DNA from: Candidatus Omnitrophota bacterium
GTDB taxonomy: Bacteria > Omnitrophota > Gorgyraeia > Gygaellales > Profunditerraquicolaceae
Assembly: GCA_017995695.1 (NCBI GenBank)
Contig: JAGOIJ010000089.1
Span: 1 to 7,001 of the forward strand
Reading direction: 5' to 3'
DNA length: 7,001 nucleotides
Part shown: one piece after another, positions 1 through 5,741 of the stretch
Position numbering within the stretch: position 1 is the first letter of the stretch
Layout of the letters: each line of letters starts with the position of its first letter
Program-made: the position numbers and the translations under genes
The notes under the pieces: model-generated
What the model was told of the DNA's origin: nothing
Databases searched by the model: none
What the model saw: the letters and a program-made list of their open reading frames with translations, nothing else

Positions 1-391
1 TCTCCGAACGCTCTTTAAACAAATTAGCAAATTCAACCTTAAGCTTAATAGCATCGCGGGAATTAATCTTTTTAAGCGAGAAAACTAGTTCGTTAAAACG
101 CTGGGTATTCAACTTATTGAGATTAAGAGAGAAAATTTCTTTTTTGGCGGGGTCGAAGTGAAAATTGATTTTTACCGGCTCTTGACTTAACAGCAAAGCC
201 ACCTCGGAATGATGCGGTTGATTTCTACGAGAACCAGAAAACAGAAATACCCCTAATAGCACAATAACCGCTATACTTGCAAAAAAAAGATTTTTGAAGA
301 CGGGAGAATATTTCTTGTGTTTTGTTTTTCTTTTCGCAGAAGCATCAAGATAAATGCTTGCTAAATGTTCGTAAATATCTTTTTTGTCCAT
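1..391 (-). CDS. Unrecognised single-pass membrane protein, N-terminal part (cut by window edge)
   Basis: I do not recognise a named family. The frame is open from an ATG at 391 to the window edge, giving 130 residues with no stop. It begins MDKKDIYEHLASIYLDAS, followed by a basic stretch (residues 20-27, rich in Lys and Arg), then one hydrophobic helix at about 34-52. A polar region follows, with a KINFHFDPAKKEI segment near residues 74-86. The positive charge before the helix predicts a cytoplasmic N-terminus and a C-terminal domain outside the inner membrane. An in-frame GTG lies two codons upstream (397), but neither start has a clear Shine-Dalgarno. The promoter at 415-443 puts the transcription start about 17 nt before the ATG, so the leader is very short. 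It could be a membrane-anchored regulator or an envelope protein; the sequence does not decide. Confidence 0.75.
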   Translation of the reverse strand, partial: MDKKDIYEHLASIYLDASAKRKTKHKKYSPVFKNLFFASIAVIVLLGVFLFSGSRRNQPHHSEVALLLSQEPVKINFHFDPAKKEIFSLNLNKLNTQRFNELVFSLKKINSRDAIKLKVEFANLFKERSE

Positions 392-414
392 GTCCACTAC
401 CGTACGTTGATAAT

Positions 415-443
415 TTTATAACACAAAAACCCTTGCCTGTCAA
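415..443 (-). promoter_or_regulatory. Sigma-70-type promoter for the membrane protein gene
   Basis: On the minus strand a perfect -35 box TTGACA (438-443) is followed by a 17-bp spacer and TATAAA (415-420), five of six matches to the consensus -10. The predicted transcription start is near 408, just ahead of the ATG at 391. AT-rich sequence lies upstream. It points away from the GH57 gene, whose stop is at 625, so the membrane protein gene has its own transcription unit. Confidence 0.8.
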
Positions 444-624
444 CAGTTTCGTGTGCTTATGTAAGAAAAGAATAAACGGGGCTCTTTTTTGGCATTGGCA
501 GCGTTATCGAATGATTTGAATGAGTTACAACTCAAACTCTATCATTGAGAGATCGGCGCATTGTCGTCGCATAAACCGAGCACTTAACTTTAATATATGC
601 TATGACTTTTGAATAATGATGCGG

Positions 625-2223
625 TTAAGGAGCAAGGGGCCGTTGCAGATATTCAGGAGGCTTTTCACCAAGCAGATTATAAAAATTAGTCAGGTGCATG
701 CGATACAAGCGATCGAAACTTCCATCAGGGTCTTCGCCATACCACCAAAACCAATCAGAACCTTCCAGGATATACATTTGTTTCCAAGCAATACCAAGGC
801 GATCGCCAAGCTTTTGCAACAATGCAGGATCATTGAGATGCTGATCAAATGTTTGGCGGGCGCTGGCCAGCCACTCCCATGCTTTCACTTTATGCGGGTT
901 GCCAATCCATTTGCCAAAATTCCCATATATCCATGAGCCAGCAGCAAGCCGGGGAATCGCATGCGTTACGGCATGCGTTTTTAAATATTCGGATACGGTT
1001 ACGCATTGCACAAACGAAGCATCAGATAACCCCTGATACAAAGCATTCAAGAACTCATGGCCATCATGCAAAAAATACTCCCAGGCATTTTCACCATCCA
1101 TTGCCACGGTTACTAATAAATCTTGGCCCTTAAACGCTTTGTTAATATTTTCAAGATGCTTAATAAAATCAAGCGCCGCATCTTTGGCTTTCCATTTATT
1201 ATAATTGAAACCAATCAGGTCAGAAAGATTCCGATCGCGAAATACCACCGCCATGGATCCTTCCTCACGTTGTATGAGATGCGGCTGGTACAAAAGACGC
1301 GTGTCTCTTTTTTTCTTCTTCAGCGATTTAAACAACAGCGCCTCATCAGTCACGATCCACTTGATGCCGGCCTGCAAGAAATACGGCACCACATGCTCGC
1401 TTACTGATTCTTCTGAAGGCCACATGCCAACAAGATCTGTGCCAAAACGTTTCTTGAAAAATTCTGCCGCATAATTTACCTGCGCTAAGGCATCCTGCGG
1501 ATAAGCAAAATGATTCTTAGGCAAGGTGGTGCGCAATTCTGCTTCTCTGGCTATTTTGGTATTAACCAAAAGCGGCAAGATGGGATGGTAGAACGGACTC
1601 ATGGTTACTTCAATCTGACCTGATTGCATGCAGCGCTTATAACCCGGAATAATTTCTTCCAGAATAAGAAGATGCTTATCTAACAAGACATGCTTATCCT
1701 CTTCCGTAAAAAAGCGCGCTTTGGCCATCAGCTGGGTAAGTTCAGGGTGCCTTTGGCGAAATGTCGGGTCAACCCAGGCTAAATTGAACCATACCTGCAG
1801 ATCACGGAAATCCTGCTCATTGAATTCTTTCTTCGATTGTTTCTTGAAGAAAAGCTCGTAATAGCGCGGATGAAAAGCAATGACGCTATCCTTATTGATC
1901 GAAAAGAAATTATTTAGGATGAATTCCTGGTCCTGCTTGGTAAGCTGGGCTGCGGGCTTATAGGATAGCTCAAGAAATTTATCTTTTACTGAGCGGCTCA
2001 TCAAATCTTCAAGCTGCTCAACAAGCGAAGGAACGAGGTTAAATGTCTGGTGGATTTTTGGATAGGCCTTTAAGATTTCAACCATATCCAGGTAATCTTT
2101 AACCCCATGCAGCCTGACCCACGGAAGCTCTGTTTCGCGAGTAAGCAGATTCGCGTAATACGGCTGGTGCATATGGTAGATAACGGCGAGATTGAGCATA
2201 AGTGAATTATTACCTTGAGCCAT
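625..2223 (-). CDS. Glycoside hydrolase family 57 protein (alpha-amylase/glucanotransferase type)
   Basis: Cytoplasmic retaining glycosidase or transglycosidase of family GH57 (COG1449-like), 532 residues, with no signal peptide. All five family motifs are visible. Motif 1 is HMHQPYY (17-23). Motif 2 is GQIEVTMSPFYHPILP (202-217). Motif 3 is GMWPSEESVS (266-275), with Glu271 the likely nucleophile. Motif 4 is VAMDGENAWEYF (373-384), with Asp376 the likely acid/base. Motif 5 is GSWIYGNFGKWIGN (429-442). The tail holds EGSDWFWWYGEDPDGSFD (487-504), a block I associate with this GH57 branch. The substrate is probably an alpha-glucan such as glycogen or a maltodextrin, but GH57 also includes branching enzymes, amylopullulanases and alpha-galactosidases, and sequence alone does not separate them. 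The start is uncertain: the ATG at 2223 has only a weak AAGAG directly before it. Met9 (2199) has AAGG 13 nt upstream and fits where family members usually begin. No promoter was found; expression may come from read-through of the porin terminator. Confidence 0.95.
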   Translation of the reverse strand: MAQGNNSLMLNLAVIYHMHQPYYANLLTRETELPWVRLHGVKDYLDMVEILKAYPKIHQTFNLVPSLVEQLEDLMSRSVKDKFLELSYKPAAQLTKQDQEFILNNFFSINKDSVIAFHPRYYELFFKKQSKKEFNEQDFRDLQVWFNLAWVDPTFRQRHPELTQLMAKARFFTEEDKHVLLDKHLLILEEIIPGYKRCMQSGQIEVTMSPFYHPILPLLVNTKIAREAELRTTLPKNHFAYPQDALAQVNYAAEFFKKRFGTDLVGMWPSEESVSEHVVPYFLQAGIKWIVTDEALLFKSLKKKKRDTRLLYQPHLIQREEGSMAVVFRDRNLSDLIGFNYNKWKAKDAALDFIKHLENINKAFKGQDLLVTVAMDGENAWEYFLHDGHEFLNALYQGLSDASFVQCVTVSEYLKTHAVTHAIPRLAAGSWIYGNFGKWIGNPHKVKAWEWLASARQTFDQHLNDPALLQKLGDRLGIAWKQMYILEGSDWFWWYGEDPDGSFDRLYRMHLTNFYNLLGEKPPEYLQRPLAP

Positions 2224-2229
2224 ACTCTT

Positions 2230-2305
2230 GTGTCATTGCGAGGAGCGTAGCGACGAAGCAATCTCTTTAGATTGCTTCGCCCCCCTACGGGGCTCGCAAT
2301 GACAC
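2230..2305. repeat. Palindromic dispersed repeat (HCEERSDEAI type)
   Basis: Nested inverted repeat. The outer arms are a perfect 13 bp (2230-2242 with 2293-2305, core TGTCATTGCGAG). The inner arms are a perfect 11 bp (2254-2264 with 2269-2279, CGAAGCAATCT) around a 4-nt CTTT loop. The unpaired part on the right contains a small CCCC-CTA-GGGG hairpin. Plus-strand translation begins CHCEERSDEAIS, a peptide that turns up widely as a spurious ORF product in bacterial genomes because this repeat type is common. It sits 6 bp upstream of the GH57 ATG at 2223, inside the leader of any GH57 transcript. It could act as a transcript-stabilising or translation-damping hairpin, or be a passive mobile repeat. 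Confidence 0.9.
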
Positions 2306-2340
2306 GTCAATGCTTCGCTCATTCCGTAAGTTGTGGCCTC

Positions 2341-2377
2341 AATAAAAACCCCTCGGAGGATCGCTCCCCCGAGGGGT
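2341..2377 (-). terminator. Intrinsic terminator of the porin gene
   Basis: The minus-strand RNA forms a stem of nine perfect pairs (ACCCCTCGG with CCGAGGGGT), extended by three more including one G-U, with a 6-nt loop AGCGAT (hairpin 2348-2377). The run TTTTTATT follows at once. It lies 24 bp beyond the porin stop codon. This is a strong rho-independent terminator and separates the porin from the downstream GH57 gene unless read-through occurs. Confidence 0.92.
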
Positions 2378-2400
2378 GTGCAAACGTTACATAAGCTGAC

Positions 2401-3924
2401 TTAGAAACTGACCTTCATGGATCCGATTACCTGCGAAGCAGTCTTGGCACTTCTGGTGCCGGCGGTGAATGCGCGGCCAGGAATAAATGCGCCACCCATT
2501 AACCCAAACTGCACATCTTCGGTGTAATCGTATTTTAAGGTTACGTCAATTTCAGTACCAGCTTCTTTGTTCTGTGAATCTGCCCAGTAATGAGGATCAC
2601 CAGGATAGTTGGTCAAGATAACCGTACCAACATCGCCATCTAACGGTGCTCCACCTTCTGGCATAGATTCATTGAATAAGAAATAATGAGCATCAACCTT
2701 CAATGAAACATCTTCCATCGGCTTCATGCTACCCGTTAAGGTGATCAAGGAAGCATTGGTCTGACCGAAGATCTTATTAATGAGGGTTCCGCCCATCTGA
2801 TCTTCAAACATTGGATCCCATCCAAAATACTTTTCATCATTGCTTGCATAATCTTCACCGGACAAGAAGGTGTAGTGCAAACCGATCATAGGCATATATT
2901 TCTCATAGATGGGTAGCTGATAATCAGCTAAGAACTGCATTGCCCATGCGCGGACTTGCTTGAAATGCTCTCTGATACCTTCATTACCGATAACACCATA
3001 ATCATTAGCATAGATGGAATCATTGGTTACATGATCGCCCCACTGAAACGCGCCTTCAAACTGCAAGGACAATCTTTCGATACCAGTATACGCGCCTCTT
3101 ACACCGATAACGTTCAAGATCTCGGTCTTGGAGTTGCCTACGGGATCAACAAGCGCATTCGTTGGGTTGGTGCCAGTAGAATCAGATTGCCTATGTCTTT
3201 GCCAAAAATATCCTTCAGTGAAGATATTCTTGTCAACGGTGTAACCAACATTGATACCATAAAGATCAACATCATCTTTACGGACAACGCTGTTTTCATC
3301 AATCATGGCATACACGAGATCTGCCACAACGGGATCATAATTCAAGGTTGCGCGAATCGCATCAAATGATTTGCGCAGGCTTAGATCGTCAATTGAATTA
3401 GGAAGCACGTTGTTGTCGGTTCCGCCAAGTGTATTATGGCCTGCTGCTCTATTATTGGTATCAACGTCACCAATAATCAAACCATTACCAAACCGTAATT
3501 CTTGACGACCAACAGTCAAGGTCAACGGTGAATACAAGAACTCTTTCAAGGTTACATACGCAAGATCAAGAGCGATTCTGGTGGAATCATCTTCCAAGGC
3601 GTCTTCATCACCAATTTCTTGGCCCCAGACTCTCTCATTGATTAATCTTACTGATGTTGAAACATTATCCGTAAGATCAGCGTCAACTCTCACGCGGGTC
3701 TGTGAAAGTATAGCTGCGAGATTCTCGCCATAATCCTGAACAGTAACGCCACCGGTGGCGGCGGTTCCTGTGTTCGCAGGATTATCCTGCAATGCAAGGC
3801 TGCTGCGTAAAATTCCCTGCACTTGAATATCTCCACTTACTTTAACATTCTGAACTTCAGCGTAGGCGCATGTAACGCCGATCATTAACGCTAAAGCCAG
3901 GACAAGTATTAAACGTCTACTCAT
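2401..3924 (-). CDS. Outer-membrane beta-barrel porin, alginate-export-like
   Basis: Predicted outer-membrane channel of 507 residues. The N-terminus is a standard signal peptide: MSRR, a hydrophobic core at residues 5-18, and AYA before a cleavage site after Ala22. Cys19 does not sit in a good lipobox, so I read this as a signal peptidase I substrate. The mature protein starts EVQNVKVSGDI and alternates polar and hydrophobic residues as transmembrane strands do. It ends in Phe (SMKVSF), the usual signal for barrel assembly. The segments TVGRQELRFGNGLIIGD (137-153) and LSLRKSFDAIRATLNYDP (181-198) resemble the alginate_exp (AlgE-like) porin family. The cargo is unknown; an acidic or neutral glycan is possible. 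The start is firm: AAAGGAGG (3934-3941) lies 9 nt before the ATG. It has its own promoter, a long structured leader and its own terminator, so it is a monocistronic unit. Confidence 0.9.
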   Translation of the reverse strand: MSRRLILVLALALMIGVTCAYAEVQNVKVSGDIQVQGILRSSLALQDNPANTGTAATGGVTVQDYGENLAAILSQTRVRVDADLTDNVSTSVRLINERVWGQEIGDEDALEDDSTRIALDLAYVTLKEFLYSPLTLTVGRQELRFGNGLIIGDVDTNNRAAGHNTLGGTDNNVLPNSIDDLSLRKSFDAIRATLNYDPVVADLVYAMIDENSVVRKDDVDLYGINVGYTVDKNIFTEGYFWQRHRQSDSTGTNPTNALVDPVGNSKTEILNVIGVRGAYTGIERLSLQFEGAFQWGDHVTNDSIYANDYGVIGNEGIREHFKQVRAWAMQFLADYQLPIYEKYMPMIGLHYTFLSGEDYASNDEKYFGWDPMFEDQMGGTLINKIFGQTNASLITLTGSMKPMEDVSLKVDAHYFLFNESMPEGGAPLDGDVGTVILTNYPGDPHYWADSQNKEAGTEIDVTLKYDYTEDVQFGLMGGAFIPGRAFTAGTRSAKTASQVIGSMKVSF

Positions 3925-3929
3925 CTTGT

Positions 3930-3949
3930 TTTTCCTCCTTTAAGGAAAA
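3930..3949 (-). promoter_or_regulatory. Hairpin overlapping the porin ribosome-binding site
   Basis: In the mRNA, TTTTCCT (3943-3949) can pair perfectly with AGGAAAA (3930-3936) around a 6-nt loop, TAAAGG. The consensus Shine-Dalgarno AAAGGAGG (3934-3941) is divided between the loop and the 3' strand of this 7-bp stem. Folding would hide part of the ribosome-binding site and could tune translation of this likely abundant porin. The stem is AU-rich, so its stability is modest. Confidence 0.5.
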
Positions 3950-3975
3950 GATAAAGAATGAACTATATTATGCAA

Positions 3976-4059
3976 CTAGGATTGTTTAACTCCTAGATAA
4001 TTACCATATATGTATATCACTGGAATTTGTCTGACTTTAGGCTTATGTTTGAAGCTCAT
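3976..4059 (-). CDS. Possible 27-codon leader ORF in the porin 5' UTR
   Basis: An ATG at 4059 opens 27 codons ending with TAG at 3976. The peptide begins MSFKHKPKVRQIPV, is basic in its first half, and has no family that I recognise. A perfect AAAGGAGG (4060-4067) lies directly against the ATG with no spacer, which is too close for normal initiation. Either this is not translated and the octamer serves in RNA structure, or it is a poorly initiated leader peptide. The frame ends 51 nt before the porin ATG. A 6-bp inverted repeat CTAGGA/TCCTAG (3976-3981 and 3991-3996) covers its last codons. Confidence 0.2.
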   Translation of the reverse strand: MSFKHKPKVRQIPVIYIYGNYLGVKQS

Positions 4060-4100
4060 CCTCCTTTCCGCCTAACATTAAAGTCATTTCCAGTGGTATA
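4013..4100 (-). promoter_or_regulatory. Long structured leader of the porin mRNA
   Basis: Stacked helices are seen in the predicted 5' UTR. CACTGGAA (right arm 4088-4095) pairs with its complement at 4018-4025 over 8 bp, extended past one mismatch by 4 bp to 4013-4016/4097-4100. GACTTT/AAAGTC (4033-4038/4080-4085) pairs over 6 bp. AGGC/GCCT (4039-4042/4070-4073) pairs over 4 bp with a 6-nt bulge at 4074-4079. The 27-nt apical loop exposes AAAGGAGG at 4060-4067. The bulged ATGTT (4074-4078) can also pair with AACAT inside the loop (4044-4048). That pairing crosses the AGGC/GCCT helix, so it would be a pseudoknot or an alternative fold. I could not match it to a known riboswitch class. Confidence 0.5.
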
Positions 4101-4116
4101 TCCACAACTTGCATCC

Positions 4117-4145
4117 TTTTTATCACATAACCCTATTGTTGTCAA
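4117..4145 (-). promoter_or_regulatory. Sigma-70-type promoter of the porin gene
   Basis: On the minus strand a perfect TTGACA (4140-4145) stands 17 bp from TAAAAA (4117-4122), which matches four of six -10 positions and is helped by an extended -10 TG one base upstream. Transcription would start near 4110, giving a leader of about 185 nt that contains the structured region and the possible leader ORF. The -35 box lies 16 bp from the three-way-junction element. Confidence 0.7.
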
Positions 4146-4161
4146 GAGTTATTTTAAATGA

Positions 4162-4222
4162 GCGGATACCTTATGGAGCACGAAATGCGAACATAAGGTA
4201 TAGCCCCGCAAGGGGCGTCCGC
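4162..4222. other. Three-way-junction-forming element next to the porin promoter
   Basis: A compact 61-nt element with three nested or adjacent perfect helices. P1 is GCGGA/TCCGC (4162-4166/4218-4222). P2 is TACCTTATG/CATAAGGTA, 9 bp (4167-4175/4192-4200), with a small inner stem GCA/TGC. P3 is GCCCC/GGGGC (4203-4207/4212-4216), closed by a GCAA tetraloop. The linkers are only 0-2 nt. On the plus strand the loops are purine-rich (a GNRA loop and a GA/GAA internal loop), which would suit a plus-strand RNA, yet I see no plus-strand promoter. On the minus strand it also folds but has no T-run, so it is not a normal terminator for the lipoprotein operon. It could be a structured RNA, a cruciform DNA site or a mobile-repeat end. 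Its 3' side runs straight into the 90-bp array. Confidence 0.6.
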
Positions 4223-4475
4223 GAATTTACTTGCCTTGCTATTGATTGCGGCAAGACTTGTCGGACAGCTTACGGAGCCATATTTAACGCCCAGCGAGGT
4301 AAGTTATTGCGCGAATTTACTTGCCTTGCTATTGATTGCGGCAAGACTTGTCGGACAGCTTACGGAGCCATAATTAACGCCCAGCGAGGTAAGTTATTGC
4401 GCGAATTTACTTGCCCGGCTTTGAATTGCGACAAGACTAGTCGGACAACTTACGGAGCTATAGTCAAATTTAACT
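4221..4475. repeat. 90-bp tandem repeat array, two full units plus a diverged partial third
   Basis: Units begin with GCGAATTTACTTGCC at 4221, 4311 and 4401. Units 1 and 2 differ at one base (T to A, at 4283 versus 4373). Unit 3 keeps the same phase but carries about ten or more substitutions and fades out after about 4462-4475. There is no spacer, so it is not CRISPR. Each full unit has a CTTGCC/GGCAAG inverted repeat with a 14-nt loop. A further weak pairing, GGTAAGT with ACTTGCC, crosses the unit junctions. The period is 30 codons and one plus-strand frame stays open with a Cys-rich 30-residue repeat. However, nearly all codon changes in unit 3 alter the amino acid and there is no start signal, so I treat the array as non-coding. 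Confidence 0.9.
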
Positions 4476-4552
4476 AGCAGAGACGAGTCATCCTCTAATC
4501 GGCGAAATGTTCCTTTTTTGAAACAAATATGCTTTAGATTAATGCAGTAATT

Positions 4553-4613
4553 CCTTATTATATAAGGAGACAGGCCCGATTGATTCCGCAAACGGTGCCC
4601 GATTAGGTTTGCG
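4553..4613 (-). other. Two hairpins downstream of the lipoprotein gene
   Basis: Just past the lipoprotein stop, CGCAAAC/GTTTGCG forms a perfect 7-bp stem (4587-4593/4607-4613) with a 13-nt loop. Further on, CCTTAT/ATAAGG (4553-4558/4562-4567) forms a 6-bp stem with a 3-nt loop. Neither is followed by a T-run on the minus strand, so they are poor intrinsic terminators. They may protect the 3' end of the transcript. The rest of 4476-4623 shows no gene; CTAATCGG (4495-4502) has an inverted copy at 4599-4606. Confidence 0.35.
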
Positions 4614-4623
4614 CCCGGTGCGG

Positions 4624-5091
4624 TTATTTGAGGGATTTGGAGGAGGAGCGCACTGCCGTGGTTGATTTTGGGCCTAAGGAAATAGTGATCTTAACCTTAC
4701 TGCCGCGGGGAAAAAGATTGATCACGCAGTTTTCTTTATCCCGGTCAAAGTTAAGTAGGCGATTACCGTATTCAATAATATTAAGCAAGCCCCAATTGAA
4801 CATGGGCATCTGCTCTTTGTAAAATGCAACCACCTGATCAGCGTTGGCCCTACCTTCATATGTCAGCACAGCAACGCGGATACCTGCGCCTTCAAAGGTA
4901 TAAGATTCCTGGTGTAATAATTTAAAATTGGCAGGGACCGGAATATCAGAGAAACGCGCAAGTGATTGAGGCGAGAGCATCGCCTGCCCGGTAATGCTCG
5001 TATCTTTTTGCGGCACGGAAGCGCAGCCGAAAACATTCAACAGTAAAAAAAGAACCGATGCGAATGTAATTGCTTCTCGTTTTTTCATCAT
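4624..5091 (-). CDS. Small predicted lipoprotein of unknown function
   Basis: 155 residues. The N-terminus is a lipoprotein signal: MMKKRE, a hydrophobic stretch at about 8-21, then the lipobox VFGC with Cys23 as the lipidated residue. The mature protein has a Ser/Gln-rich linker, then a compact domain starting at FSDIPVPANFKLL. It includes YEGRANADQVVAFYKEQMP, MFNWGLLNIIEYGNRLLNF and a final beta-rich KVKITISLGP, ending in a Ser-rich tail. I do not recognise a named family, though the pattern (IPVP, a membrane-distal alpha/beta domain, Asn-Trp-Gly) looks like a conserved uncharacterised lipoprotein domain. Asp is not at +2 after the Cys (Ala-Ser follow), so by the enterobacterial rule it would be sent to the outer membrane; whether that rule holds in this organism is unknown. 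Its ATG overlaps the stop of the PHP gene (ATGA), implying translational coupling. Confidence 0.85.
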   Translation of the reverse strand: MMKKREAITFASVLFLLLNVFGCASVPQKDTSITGQAMLSPQSLARFSDIPVPANFKLLHQESYTFEGAGIRVAVLTYEGRANADQVVAFYKEQMPMFNWGLLNIIEYGNRLLNFDRDKENCVINLFPRGSKVKITISLGPKSTTAVRSSSKSLK

Positions 5092-5738
5092 GCCCCCCGT
5101 TTTCGTAAAAACTGCTCTACTTCATTATAAAGATGCGAAATGTCACCTTGATTCAAGCCTGCCTTGAATCCGATATTTCTCAATGCCTGCGGGCTAATAA
5201 TATCCTCTGGCGCGTGGCTATCATTATTAAGGATTAAGCGCGCCCCAACCTTAAGCGCAGTTGCGGCAACATGGGCGTTGGTATCGCAATGGCCTTTTCT
5301 GCTGGTCAACTCAAGGAAAACACCCCGCTTTTTGGCAAGTAAAGCATCCTCCGGCGTTATGAGCCCGGGATGAGCTAGGATGTCAATATCAGCCTTGAGG
5401 GCTGCGCGGTTAGTCTGAAGAATAACTGGCTCAACTGTTGTCTCGCCATGAGCAACGATAATCTTGATCCCATGAGCGCGGGCATACTTGGCTAATGAAG
5501 CAAACTGCCGCGGCGGAACATGGGTCAACTCAACACCCGGCAAAACCTTGATCGCGGAATCCTTAGGCCAATGACGGCAAAAATCCACGATTGCCTTTGT
5601 TGAGGTAGCGATATTGCAATAGTCAACGTGATCAGTAATGGCAATAACCTTGTAACCGGCAGCCATGTAACGCACCGCAACCTCTGAAGGAAGAAGTTCG
5701 CCGTCGCTTAATAGTGAGTGACAATGTAAATTATACAT
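5088..5738 (-). CDS. PHP-domain metal-dependent phosphoesterase
   Basis: Cytoplasmic PHP-fold hydrolase of 216 residues (COG1387-like, often labelled histidinol-phosphatase-related). The metal-binding set is complete when numbered from the ATG at 5738: His5 and His7 (LHCHSLLSDG), Asp36-His37 (TDHVD), Glu70 (PGVELTH), His97 (VAHGE), His123 (LAHPG), and Asp173 with His175 (NNDSHAP). These bind two or three metals that cleave a phosphoester; the true substrate is unknown. There is no his operon here, so a role in histidine synthesis is not supported. I chose 5738 because the fold begins at once (MYNLHCHS). A longer in-frame reading to a TTG at 5822 adds 28 residues that are simply translated repeat. 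No Shine-Dalgarno precedes 5738, because the repeat ends 3 bp before the codon. The stop overlaps the lipoprotein ATG by 4 bp. Confidence 0.92.
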   Translation of the reverse strand: MYNLHCHSLLSDGELLPSEVAVRYMAAGYKVIAITDHVDYCNIATSTKAIVDFCRHWPKDSAIKVLPGVELTHVPPRQFASLAKYARAHGIKIIVAHGETTVEPVILQTNRAALKADIDILAHPGLITPEDALLAKKRGVFLELTSRKGHCDTNAHVAATALKVGARLILNNDSHAPEDIISPQALRNIGFKAGLNQGDISHLYNEVEQFLRKRGA

Positions 5739-5741
5739 ATA

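Noticed and set aside
521..534. TGAGTTACAACTCA palindrome as terminator of the GH57 gene
   Set aside because: A short stem with a 2-4 nt loop and no T-run. Nothing else supportable was seen in 444-624.
2070..2261. 63-codon minus-strand frame starting MLRRYAPRND
   Set aside because: Its first half is a translation of the palindromic repeat and the rest overlaps the GH57 gene out of frame.
3976..3996. CTAGGA/TCCTAG hairpin as an attenuator terminator
   Set aside because: Only 6 bp, with a 9-nt loop and no following T-run on the transcribed strand.
4109..4160. Plus-strand promoter driving the three-way junction
   Set aside because: TTGCAT and TTGTCA can be found, but neither has a -10-like hexamer at 16-18 bp spacing.
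4221..4475. CRISPR array
   Set aside because: The 90-bp units abut with no unique spacers, and no cas gene is present.
4109..4477. Plus-strand frame encoding a Cys-rich protein with 30-residue repeats
   Set aside because: It starts at a TTG with no ribosome-binding site, runs through the three-way junction and exists only because the repeat period is divisible by three. Unit 3 differs almost only by amino-acid-changing substitutions.
4394..4591. Minus-strand 65-codon frame across the end of the array
   Set aside because: TTG start, no ribosome-binding site, crosses repeat DNA, no recognisable motif.
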